From the NCBI GenBank assembly GCA_015680685.1, contig MNCI01002172.1, forward strand, positions 736,765 through 773,651: a stretch of DNA of 36,887 bases, read 5' to 3'. The position numbers were made by a program, and so were the translations under genes. Positions 10,641 to 20,400 of the stretch are shown piece after piece. The DNA is from Gnetum montanum. Its lineage: Eukaryota > Streptophyta > Gnetopsida > Gnetales > Gnetaceae. How positions within the stretch are numbered: position 1 is the first letter of the stretch; every line of letters begins with the position of its first letter. The notes below the pieces were generated by a model that made no database searches, was not told the origin of the DNA, and saw only the letters and a program-made list of their open reading frames with translations.

Positions 10641-11043
10641 TTGTAGAAACTCCAATTCTACAAGCACCCGATTGGTCTAGACCATTTCATGTTATGAAGA
10701 ATGTATCAAATTATGCCTTAGGGGATATGCTTATACAGTTGGATGATAAGAAATGTCCATATTACGTTCACTATGCAAGCCAAATCATTGTGGGTGCATA
10801 GCTAAACTACACCACCACAGAAAAAGAATTGATGACAGTGGTGTTTGCCCTAGAGAAGTTCAAGCGCTATGTGCTTAGATATAAATTTTTTATGTACATG
10901 GACCATAGTGCAATTCACTTCCTAATGAATAAGCCAATGGTGAGCCCCCATGTCCTATGGTGGCTAGTGGTCTTGTAGGAATTCGATCTTACGATGGTAG
11001 ATCAAAAGGGAACTAAGAATGTGATTGCTGATCACTTGTCTTA
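10641..11043 (+). pseudogene. RNase H relic of element B
   Basis: This domain degrades the RNA strand of the RNA/DNA hybrid during reverse transcription. 'PILQAPDWSRPFHVMKNVSN' replaces the family's 'F.i..DASdyavGavL', with the first catalytic Asp changed to Asn. 'YTTTEKELMTVVFALEKFKR' keeps the Glu, 'MYMDHSAIHFLMNKP' keeps the second Asp, and 'NVIADHLS' keeps the last Asp. One TAG lies in the middle (about 10799) and another near 10978. It follows RT without a gap, as in the polyprotein. Confidence 0.85.
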
Positions 11044-11241
11044 ATTGTAATGGGACAAAAAAGAGAAGGAAATCCAACTATTTGATTATTTTCCTAATGA
11101 ACACCTCTTTGTTAGGGCTATAACTAAATAATTACCCACTAAGCCTAAATGGTATGATGGCATTCTCTCCTATCTTCTCACTCAAATGATGCCACAAGAG
11201 TTGGATTACTGGAAGAAACAACACTTTCTTTACTAGGTAAA

Positions 11242-12340
11242 ATGCTTCATGGAGATTTAGGACACCTCTACAAGGTGTGCATTGATGGCTTGGTTCATTG
11301 GTGTGTCCCTAATGTTGGTCAACTACATGTTTTTATAGATGCTCATGAGGGTCCTTGTATGGGCCACTATGCTAGGAGGTGCATGACCATTAAAATCTTG
11401 ATAATAGGGTATTATTGGCCACAACTTTTCAAAGATGCTCATCAATTTTTCCACTCTTATGAACATTGCCAACAAGATGGTGAAATGACTACTCGAATGG
11501 AGGGGCCTCAGTAGTGGATTCAACCACTAGAACCCTTCAACATCTGGGGCATTGACTTCATGGATCCCATCATGCCCATGTTAAATGTAAAGGCATACAT
11601 CATAGTAGCTATTGACTATTGTATGAAATGGGTAGAAGAAATAGCCATCACTAACTATACATATTCTATTGTTGCTTGGCTTATATAATAGAATGTTATA
11701 AATAGGTTTGGTGTGCCATGTGCATTAAGTTTTGATAATAGAACCCACTTTACAGGTACTACCTTTTAGAAGCTCATGCAACGCTTGGGAGTTAAGCATA
11801 AATTAATAACACATTATCAACCCCAAGCCAATGGTCAAGAAGAGGTTACTAATAGGGAGATCTCAAAGATTTTAATAAGAACTATTAGCAAATATAGGAG
11901 ATATTGGAGCATGAAACTAAACAATGCCCTTTGGACCTACCACTCAACATAGAAACTCCTTATTGGCTATTCTCCTTATGACTTGGTGTATAGAAAATTA
12001 CCAACTCTAATTATTCAATCTAAGCTTTGTACACTGTCAACAGCCTATGACCTTGACCTTAACTTAAGTCTAGAACAAAAAGAAAGATTAATGAATCTCA
12101 ACTTGCTAGATGAAAACCAATTGGTGGCCAGGTCATCTAATGAGTTGCACAAGGCATTTAACAAAAAATTACCATGACCTTAGAATTAGGAAAGTCAAAT
12201 TACAACTGAGAGATAAGGTCCTCTATTAGAACCCCACACACGTACCTTCACAAATTAAGTTCCAAACATTGTGGAAAGACCTTATATCATTTACGAAACT
12301 TTTCCTTCTATGCCATGTTGATCTATAAATGTGAGAGCCC
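11242..12340 (+). pseudogene. Integrase relic of element B
   Basis: Integrase would join element DNA to the chromosome. The open piece 11242-11514 holds the N-terminal zinc module: 'HEGPCMGH' supplies the His pair, while the Cys pair is damaged (HSYEHCQ, where HSCEHC is expected). The core follows: 'WGIDFMDP' with Asp at 11554-11556, 'ALSFDNRTHF' with Asp at 11734-11736, and 'NGQEEVTNREI' with Glu at 11842-11844. This gives exactly 35 residues between the second Asp and the Glu, the classic D,D-35-E spacing, with all three acidic residues present. The open piece 11983-12177 is the C-terminal part ('YDLVYRKLPTLIIQSKLCTL'), followed by 'KLQLRDKVLYxNPTHVP' and a decayed GPF-like region to about 12340. 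Stops lie at about 11512, in the core and near 11770, so it is not functional. Confidence 0.9.
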
Positions 12341-13818
12341 AAACAAGATGTAGCTAGTCAACACACAACAAGTCAAACCTTTCCATGAGCCTAAGCAAGC
12401 TAGTGCAACAAAAACCTCATCATATGAACAACCATGCTTAATATTTTGGATCTCCTCCTTTCAACTTAGTCATGGGGGAGATGGCCATCCATGCTAACCA
12501 TATAAGTGGCTCCTCAACTTTTCATATTTTTTACATGTTTTTGTTTTAAACCTTATTATTTTTAAAACATTTTGTTTTATGCCTTCTTTATCTTGCACCT
12601 TTTCATTTTTATGTTATTAATTTTTTTCAATTTTTGTTTTACAACATCATTAGTAAATTTTAATTTTCTTAAATATTTACAATTTCTTATATACTTTTAT
12701 TTATTTAGGTGTGAATTTCTTATTTTGTTTTAATAATAATGTGTCTTACTGCCAACTAGGTACAATGTGGTATTAAAAGGTGTGAACATGGTGTGACTTC
12801 AAGGGTACTTAGTACTCTTTTTTCCTTTCTACTTACTTGGGTGCATGTGTGTTTTCATGGATTTCTTACCATTTTATGTCAACCAATAATAGGAAGTTGA
12901 ATGTCTTTGCATGGTGTGGTCTCCATTTCAAAAAAAAAATGAAGAAAAAAATTATGGGAATTCAAAGCACACCACTTAGACAAAATAAATGGGATACAAG
13001 CACTAGTTATGGGACGAGAAAGACATGTTACCCATGTCTAAAGGTTTCTTCTAACTAAGGCCCTTTCTAACTTCCTACTTTTCTTTTCCTCTTAAAATAA
13101 GGAATGGTGGTTGTTCTATGGGAGCACTCTTGTGTCTCAAGGGGTGGATTGGTTTGAGAGTGGTGATGTAAAGTCACTAAATGTTGTTGGTTGGTCTAGA
13201 CTAAGGATGGATTTTATTAGGTCACTTAACCACAAAAAATTCACAAGGGACTTCATGTCATCTTAATCAGGAACTCCATTTTACTTTCTCTCTCATCTAT
13301 CTATGCTTTCCATTCCTCACCTCACTGCTGCTATTCATGTTCTTATTCGATGTCTTGATTTGATGTGTCAAAATTCTTAGGTAGTTTCTTCTATGTTTTT
13401 GTACTTAACTTTCCATAACCATTACTCACTCATGGGGTCCATGGACTCCTTGGTTTAAGGTTATGTAAAAGCAACAAAGGGAATGTACTTGCTTTGGGAA
13501 GGACCCACTTACATACCTTTTTCTTGGGTTAGTTAAATTATTTATCCTTAGACATTCTCATAATCAAATCCTTTTGTGTGTCCCATCGATGACATCCAAT
13601 TGTGTGCATCTTTACAACAATTTTTAATGAAATTTTATTGTTGTTGTTGTGAATTCTTTAACCCTCTTCAAGTATTTCATCACATTTGGGCTCTTCAAAA
13701 TTTAGTAATGAATTGCTTATCCATTTCACCCTATTTTTCAATCTTTTCGCTAACACTATTAAAGGAATCAATCCACCATAATCACAACCTAGCCAAGTGT
13801 AACTACTGACAAGACAAG
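12341..13818 (+). other. 3' non-coding region of element B, upstream of the solo LTR
   Basis: No protein relic is seen. 'gagatggccatccatgctaa' (about 12478-12497) and its continuation to about 12518 recur in copy D (about 27052-27092, minus). A T-rich tract follows (12520-12730, TTTTGTTTTA-like units). Blocks at 12830-13060, 13085-13290, 13430-13480 and 13575-13810 also align with D in the same order. An env-like ORF, present in some Athila elements, is not recognisable. Short open frames at 12837-13058 and 13576-13809 are not conserved as protein with D and look like chance frames. Confidence 0.7.
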
Positions 13819-14700
13819 TGATGAGTGGCAAGGTACCCCTACACTCAACCATACAAATACGAGCATTACACATGCGATTCTGTCGAACTCTACAGACGGA
13901 CTAGTTGTGGCATCTAGACAGTTAACCTTAGGTCACAATTCACTATCTTCCCACCTGGACTAGTATTATCTTTGTCACATATGGTTTAGTCCAGAGTGAG
14001 GTGTATGATGGGTTTCTAATCTAATGCTACTCCTGAAGGTAATGGAAAGTAATATTAACTAAGCTAGGAGAGAAGGGTGAGAGAAAATCTAAACTAGCCT
14101 AAGTGTGATGAGCATCCATTCCTTGATTATCCATACACATCTTGGACTTTGTGCATGACTACTACTGGGATTACCAAGTGTAGATCCTAGGTATGCTACT
14201 AGGTTACTAAGGAGTCACACTTAAATGCTCATAATCAAGTCGTACTCATTTCATGTTTTAACATGAGATAAGGGTGAAAGAGATTAACTAGGAAAATAGT
14301 AGATAAAAATAAAAATTAAATAATTAATTAATTAAACTAAGTGAATGCTGCAATGATGAAGTAATATCGATCTCTATTTCCAGTCATGTGCATGTCCAAG
14401 TATGTCACACTCAAATAAAGGATGTCGTACAATTACAATCACCACACTACGGGCATACACTAGGAAATATTCTAACTCTGGAATGATAAAACTGCAAGAG
14501 TCTAGCTAAGGATCTAAATCTAGATTCCTAAAACTGGGAAATCCACCTCTTATTTATAGACATTGTGATGGGCCGTGATATCGTGTATGCGATATCACGA
14601 CTAGGCTATCATATCACATACGCGATATCGCAGCCGCTGTAACAATAGGGCTGTGATATCATGGCTGCGATATCACAGCGAGCAAATTTATGACTCATCA
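13819..14700 (-). mobile_element. Solo LTR C inserted in element B
   Basis: The solo LTR is 882 bp. On the minus strand it starts TGATGAGTCA (14700) and ends CCACTCATCA (13819), giving the 8-base inverted ends TGATGAGT/ACTCATCA. ACAAG is duplicated at 13814-13818 and 14701-14705. No internal region is present, so two LTRs have recombined into one. GATATC occurs five times in U3 (14577, 14591, 14624, 14655, 14669), and the TATA box on the minus strand is at 14551-14559. Copy D has the uninterrupted site near 25430-25455, which proves the insertion. It belongs to the same subfamily as LTR E. Confidence 0.93.
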
Positions 14701-15104
14701 ACAAGGTACTTAAAAGCTATATGTTACACATTACACACTAATTCATGATTTTGTTGTGATTGTAGTGGGGAGCGTGGATTCAAAGTAGGACTGTCTTCAC
14801 CTTAAGAATAAGTAGCAACACCATGTGATGAGGATCCTTCATGATCATTGAATCTTCTTCCTTGCTCTTCAGTTGCTAGAAAAGTTGGATGTTAGTTTTG
14901 GCTAGGATGTTTAATTCTATTATCATGAACATTCAATTTTGTAAAATATTGTAAATCTATACACTTGGGCACTTAGATTCTATCTGTTTCATTTGAGTCA
15001 ATTTACATATTAGTTAATAATCCCATACCTTCCCAATATTTTGTAAGAGACTTGTTCTTCCTTTTGTTCACCCAAGGATGAGTTTTCATTCAGTTGTGGG
15101 GGTA
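14701..15104 (+). other. Rest of the 3' non-coding region and polypurine tract of element B
   Basis: After the ACAAG duplication the family sequence resumes ('gtacttaaaagctatatgtt'), matching copy D at about 25100-25430 on the minus strand. The segment ends with the purine tract GTGGGGGTA (15096-15104), which primes plus-strand DNA synthesis directly before the 3' LTR. Copy D has TAGGGGTA in the same place (25034-25041), and element A has ATGGGGGTA. Confidence 0.8.
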
Positions 15105-15959
15105 TGATAAACTATATTTTGCCTAGCTTTGATATGATATCAAAGCCCAAATACTTGCTAGTAAGGAACATGAAGTGATGTCAAATATTCGATATCATGG
15201 GATGTGTCCTGACCTATAAATATAGTGCTCGGGCACACGATTTGGGCATAGTTTTATCATAGCATAGCAGAGCTCATGTAGTTTCTTTTCTCCAAAGTTA
15301 GAATATTTTCCAAAGTGCCTGCAGTAGGAGTCATTGAATGTACAGATCTTTATTCAAGCACTGTTGTACCTAAGCATGGCAGTGTGTATGACAATAAAGA
15401 CGAGCTTTTTGATAAACCTTGCAACAACTTCACTAAATTGAATATTTTATTTATGAATTCAATGTTTCATGCAATTTTACCTCTAAGTAATTAAGATAAA
15501 TTAAGCTAAGTTAAATAGCAATTAATTAAGCACATAAGTACAACTGCTTTGAAAATGCACATGATGCTTGGTAATCCCAGCAACAGTTAATGTTTGGTAA
15601 CCTGATAGCATTATACATGTTCAAGATGTGTAAGGAAAGTGGGACTGGATAATTATGTTAGGATTAGTTAAAGATTAATGAGTTAGTTAAATTAAATTAG
15701 CCATTAAACTACTTCATTCCTTTATTTTAAGAACCAAAAACATAAACATAGAAAATGATATAAATCAGATGCCTCAGTTGCACTTAACCATATCTTTGCA
15801 TTTCACAAGTGTAACTAGGAAGACAATGATCATAACAATTGGATTTCACTTCCTAAAACTAGTGTACATAAAGACTTAAGATCTACGAAATTTGACTGGA
15901 TCATGCGTGAACACTTTTGATTCGTATGGTTGGGCATAGGGTATACTTGTTGCTCATCA
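15105..15959 (+). mobile_element. 3' LTR of element B
   Basis: It is 855 bp, starting TGATAAACTA and ending TTGCTCATCA. GATATC lies at 15136 and 15191, the TATA box CTATAAATA at 15214-15222 and AATAAA at 15393-15398. It pairs with the 5' LTR along its whole length, with mostly transition differences. Confidence 0.92.
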
Positions 15960-16370
15960 ATGGTGTTGAATGTTAGAAAAGAGGCATGAACAACAAATTA
16001 GTATGGTAGAAATGCAAATGCAAATTAGTATGTTACTAAAAGAGATAAACTACATAATATATACATCAGAGGAAGATTTAGAGTCATTTCTATTTCAAAT
16101 AAGCTACAATAATGACATCTTAGATGGTTTGAACACGTGCAAAGAAGATTAGTTAATGAACCTATAAATAAAGGTTACTACATCACTGTTCTAGAAAATT
16201 CATTAAAAAAAAGACCAAAGAAGAGATGGAAAAAAAGTCAAAGGTGATTTAAAGAGACTACAAATAAACAAAAATCTAGCTCTTTATAAAGGTGAATGAT
16301 AAAAATAAATCTCATGTAGCCAACCTTGTTTTATTGGGACAAGGCTAGGATGATGATGATGAGGAGGACA
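15960..16370 (+). pseudogene. LINE reverse transcriptase 3' fragment and LINE end
   Basis: This continues the LINE broken at 5256. TATGGT is followed by 'GVEC', then a frame reading KRHEQQISMVEMQM (15976-16017), which corresponds to the '-YGTECW-VKxxHEQQI-VAEMRML' part of plant RTE-like proteins. Further on come 'RPKKRWKKS' (about 16212-16240), 'LKRLQINKNLALYKG' and an 'HVANLVLLGQG'-like C-terminus (about 16315-16345). The element ends in a GAT microsatellite (16349-16363), the simple-repeat tail usual for RTE-clade LINEs. The duplicated ATGGT occupies 15960-15964. There are several frameshifts and stops, so it is inactive. The open frame at 15970-16152 covers part of it but drifts into sequence that is not conserved. 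Confidence 0.85.
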
Positions 16371-18324
16371 TAGTCACATTCTTCTAAGTTAACTAAATGG
16401 ATATTGTTATGAGTTATTTTTATTAAAAGTTAGTTTTTACTATATATTTATCATATATCTCTAGAATTTGACTTAAATCATATTATTTGTGGTTTTTATT
16501 AAAAATTCCATGACCTCTAAACAAACTATTAAACTTTTCATGATTTCCAAACCAATAACATGGTTTGTACATCCATCAAACACTCTCACACTTAGCTGAA
16601 TTTGTAGAAGATGAGTAAAGGTAAAAAATGGTCATAGTGGATTGCTATAATTTGTTTTGACTTGTTAATCTTCTATAAAGCATTGATTTAGCTTCTTATA
16701 TTTCATTGTGAATATATTTATCTTGAATTTTTATGTTGGCTCTTAAACATGTAGATATATATTATATCTAATGTAGTTATTATGTTGTTGATATATATTT
16801 GAGTGTAATTATATGTATGTTGTCTTTAAATTTACAACAATGTAGTTATAAATTAACTATGTTGTTATACGTTATTGCAACAAATACATTGTTATAAGTT
16901 AATTACGTAGATGTTGCATTGTTGTTAGAAGTTGTTTATATCATGGTGGTTATGTGTCTTATGTATAATTACATAGATCTTGTTAAATATTATTACAAGT
17001 TGTTACAATTTAATTATGGATGTGTAATTTTACATACATTTTTATAAGTTATTAGTTCCCCTAAGAATTGTTCAAGGTTTCTGCTAACTTCTAGAACATC
17101 CTTGGGGATAACATGAAAGGAGGACATAGCACCATCCTGCACCAATTCGTATATGTTTACTTACACTTACATTATTATAAGTAAACAAAATGAATGTTGT
17201 TATAATTTAGTTGTTTTATTATAAGTAAAATTGAATGTTGTTACTTTATTATTATAAGTTGTTTTTTCATCGATGTGTGTATATTTATGATGTATAACTA
17301 TGATGATGTTGCTGGGTTATTATAAGTCATTAAGGTGTAACTTATTTCCCTTATTGGAAAATGTTTTTCTTGATAAAATAACTTATACAAATATTAGTCA
17401 TTGCAAGCATGTGAAAAGAGCCATAAGGAGATTGGTGAATAAACAATAGTATGAAATTTTACTACAATTCAATAACATCAAACAATTATTTTTTAAAGCA
17501 AAACAAATCGCCTTTAATATTTGTTCTAAATTAAATAGAGGGAAGAGAGTAAGTACTAGTACACTTTTACGTGTATGAATTTTTTAAAATCAATTAATTT
17601 AAATAAATTTTTTAAAATAATTAAAATTAATGATTATCATTTATAATAAACTGACTTTTATCTATTCATGTAAGTTAGACCACATAGTTCAAACTTAAGT
17701 AACATCCATATCACCACAAGGCTTGAGTCTGAAATCCTATACAATTGGTGCTATTTAAATTTGTATGAAAGTTATTCTATCAAAGTGAATTTAGTTGAAA
17801 TTTCTATATTCTATTTTGCTACAAATAAAAACTATAATGGACCTCGAGTGTTTTCAAGCAAAAAAATGTGATTACATGCCTCACAAAAACTAAATAGCTA
17901 ATTTAGAGAACTTTTCATGACCTTGGCCTAAGTTGAGTGTTGGATTTAAAACATTTTTTTGAATCCTACTAAAAGGTATAGTTAGCACATCATGTTGCTC
18001 TTTCTACTAATTATATATTTTAAAAATATGATTATTTTTCATAATCCATTTTTATCACATTAACTATGCCTAAAGAGCCACATCATACATTTGTAAAAGA
18101 GAAATATTATAGTCATTCATACCCTTATCCAACATTAGTTACGAAGAAGACTTTTTAGCTTGATTCTTTCTTAGTGTATTACGTAGTAAATATAGTGGTT
18201 AGAGGGAAAGTGAAATGTTGAATTTTAGCAATTATCCTTTCAACCAAATAGGATGTAAGTTACAAGAGATACCAACTATGTTATTTCCCATCTTGTTGAA
18301 GCAAGAGCATTTTCTTTTTAAAAT
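16371..18324. other. AT-rich intergenic DNA, no gene seen
   Basis: No coding region is supported. Between about 16790 and 17330 the motif TTATAAGTT and relatives (TTGTTATAA, TTATTATAAGT) recur many times at irregular spacing, suggesting an old degenerate repeat. A more GC-rich patch at about 17050-17160 interrupts it and is of unknown origin. From 17340 to 18324 only A/T-rich unique-looking sequence is seen. Confidence 0.5.
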
Positions 18325-18868
18325 AATGAGGTGTTAGCCTAGTGGTAAGACAAATGTTGAGTTTTAATTATGTACCTATATTACAAATATTGTATTTTTT
18401 GAAAAAAATAAAATAAAATATTATCATATTTTAGGGTTCCAACACCATATAATTTTTTTTAAAAAAATAACAAAATATTATGATTAAATTTCCCCTTGCA
18501 TTTTTAAAAAAAATAAATAAAATGTTACAATTAATTTTTTTAAAATAAAATATTACCATTAAATTCAAAAATTTATATGAGTTATGAAATATAATTAATT
18601 TAGGGTTCTAGCACACTAGCATTTTTAAAAAAGAGAGTAAAATATTAGCATTAAATTCTCTAGCATTTTATTAAAAAATATTGCTATTAAATTCAAAAAG
18701 TTATATGAGTTGTAAAGCTCTAATTGGACTATATATCTTGGGGTGGAGGGAGGGGTATTGGACTTCAAAATAATTATAAGATATATAACTTAACATTGTC
18801 CACTAGAATCAAACCCATGACTTGGAGTGTTCAAATCAAGAGTCTTACTACTAGGCTAACACCTCATT
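18325..18868. repeat. AT-rich segment bounded by 27-bp inverted tRNA-like ends
   Basis: A 27-base sequence at 18325-18351 (AATGAGGTGTTAGCCTAGTG...) recurs inverted at 18842-18868 with one mismatch. The 490 bases between hold degenerate tandem units on the theme 'aaaatatta..attaaattc' with 'ttagggttc..aacac' (18430-18480, 18600-18630) and 'aaa(a/t)ttatatgagtt' (18570-18590, 18690-18712). The 'TTAGCCTAGTGGTAAGA' part matches a tRNA A box. It may be a miniature element with terminal inverted repeats, or two SINE heads lying head to head. TTAAA flanks both sides, but the junction is ambiguous. Confidence 0.5.
18798..18868 (-). repeat. tRNA-like SINE head or tRNA pseudogene
   Basis: Read on the minus strand from 18868, about 71 bases carry an A-box-like TTAGCCTAGTAGTAAGA and, about 40 bases later, a B-box-like GGGTTTGATTCTAGTGG (canonical GGTTCRANYCC). 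The spacing fits a tRNA or tRNA-derived SINE promoter for RNA polymerase III. I do not see an intact acceptor stem or a convincing anticodon arm, so it is not called a functional tRNA. The B box has lost its CpG (TTTGA for TTCGA). Confidence 0.5.
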
Positions 18869-19309
18869 GTTAAATCTTATTCTTAAAAGTGAAATTATTG
18901 CTTAAAAAGAGCACCTAGGTATATATATAGCTCATTTTAAAAAGAATTATAGAAAAATCAAAAAAGAAAAGGAAAACAAAGTTTGCATAATTATGTAGTC
19001 ATATTTATAGTGTGCCTCAAGTGTATATATTTTTGGGATATAAAGAATATTATAATTCATTATTTAATATAATAGTATGAATGGTTAATATGAACAAAAA
19101 ATTGCAGACTATCTTGGAATAACATAACTTCAAGGAAAAAAATAAAAAAATACAAAGAAAAAAAAATTAATCCATATATTTGAAAAGCCAATTTCTCTAC
19201 CATTACAACATCATTTATACAAAGTTATATTTAAAGATGCATACAAACAATCACATTGAAAAATGCTTATATTGAATCATTGTTAAGCTTTATTCAAATT
19301 ATGGTCTCC

Positions 19310-20400
19310 TGTAATTAGTGTTACTCCACCTTCATCGTGAACAACTTTAAATCATAATCTCTAGTAAGGTGGAGTAACCTTGCCCCTTACCCAAGTCTCA
19401 TTTCATGGTTTGGTCTTCAAGTGAATGTAGATAAAACCAAATTGATGATCTAGGATGCAAGAAACAACTATTATAACTTCCATTTTAGAGGTACCAATGT
19501 GTAAATAGTATATTCTTTTAAATATTTGGATCTTATATACATGAACAATTACTTGTGAGGGAAGTGCATGAAAGAAAAAATAGCAGGAGGTTTCAAGGCT
19601 CTATATGTTTTCAGAAACAAGTGCAAGGATGTAAGCCTTTGGGCTTAAAAGGTTAGAAAATTTTTCTTTAAAACCATCATCTATCCTACGATATTTTATC
19701 GATGTGTTTTTAGGGACCTAAACTCATTAATAAACTTTAGAAATACATTGAAAGAGTGAAAACAACTTTTTTCTTGATGAGTTAAAGGTGAAGAAGCAAA
19801 TACTTTACTTAAAGTTATTATATGAATGTGATTTCTTACCTTTAGAAGCAGAAGCCTTATGCCAATTCATTACATACACTCATAGCTTGCATATCTCAAG
19901 GTAAGAAAAATTCTCTAAATCAATTCTTGAGGATTCATGAGACTGTGGTTAGTATTTTCAAAGGATGCAATGGTTGAGAAAATGAAATATCTCTTAGGAG
20001 GACATGTAGAAAAATCCTAAGCATATTTGCCAACTAGTTAAGTATAAATTTTTAATAAAGATGTGGGCTGATGTGGAAGGAAAGAGGTAATTTTATTTAC
20101 ACTAATTAGATTTAATAAACTATATGTAAAAGCTCACTATCTCGCAACTGCTATTTCCATCAAGTATCATAATGCTATCAACAAGCTTCACTTAAGTTTT
20201 CATAATCTTAGAATTGAAAGTGGAAGATCAATTCAACTCCTTCAAGAAGAGCACATTTATAGGTTGGGTAGATTAGGAACCCTTAAAGATGAGTTACATG
20301 TGTTTCTTTCTTATGCTATGACTATTCATTTGAGACAACATTATAATGTTATAACAAAAAGAATGTATAATTCATTTTTGATGTCCCTATAGGTGCTTAG
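19310..20400 (+). pseudogene. Second, older LINE reverse transcriptase relic
   Basis: With frameshifts and stops, the plus strand gives motifs of the palm end, thumb and C-terminal region of a plant non-LTR reverse transcriptase: 'LQVNVDKTKLMI' (about 19420-19455), 'FHFRGTNV..VYSFKYL' (about 19480-19530), 'GKCMKEKIAGGFKALYVFRN' and 'KCKDV' (about 19560-19635), 'FFKTIIYPTIFYRCVF' (about 19665-19715), 'LLYECDFLPLEAEALCQFI' (about 19815-19872), and 'LRIESGRSIQLLQEEHIYRL' (about 20205-20265). This is the 'vNv.KTk.mvf...YLG...A...yvLrnrck' type and is distinct from the LINE at 4335. The N-terminal catalytic half is missing. It is more decayed than the first LINE. A 13-bp perfect inverted repeat (19320-19378) sits at its left edge. 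Confidence 0.65.

Larger units (their letters stand above)
5257..15959 (+). mobile_element. LTR retrotransposon B, full length but dead (Ty3/gypsy, Tat/Athila-like)
   Basis: The element is 10,703 bp, flanked by ATGGT duplications, with LTRs at 5257-6112 and 15105-15959, a tRNA-Asp primer site and a purine tract. Domain order is gag, protease, RT, RNase H, integrase, which defines the gypsy superfamily. The linker and integrase motifs ('LPTNMEYAFLKNGN', 'WGIDFMDP') and the tRNA-Asp primer point to the Tat/Athila side. No env-like gene is seen. It split a LINE and was later hit by solo LTR C at 13819-14700. Over 173 aligned bases of R/U3 around 5347-5525 and 15190-15370 I count 27 differences (about 84% identity), of which 22 are transitions, so the insertion is old. 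Confidence 0.93.

Noticed and set aside
13655-13875. Minus-strand ORF across the left edge of solo LTR C
   Set aside because: It crosses the LTR insertion junction and the target duplication, so it cannot be an ancestral gene.
16349-16363. GAT repeat as a protein Asp run
   Set aside because: It is better explained as the microsatellite tail at the 3' end of an RTE-like LINE, although it can be read as Asp codons after the 'LLGQG' motif.
18325-18868. Functional tRNA gene
   Set aside because: A- and B-box-like parts are present only in the right copy, and no complete cloverleaf stems or anticodon arm are visible.
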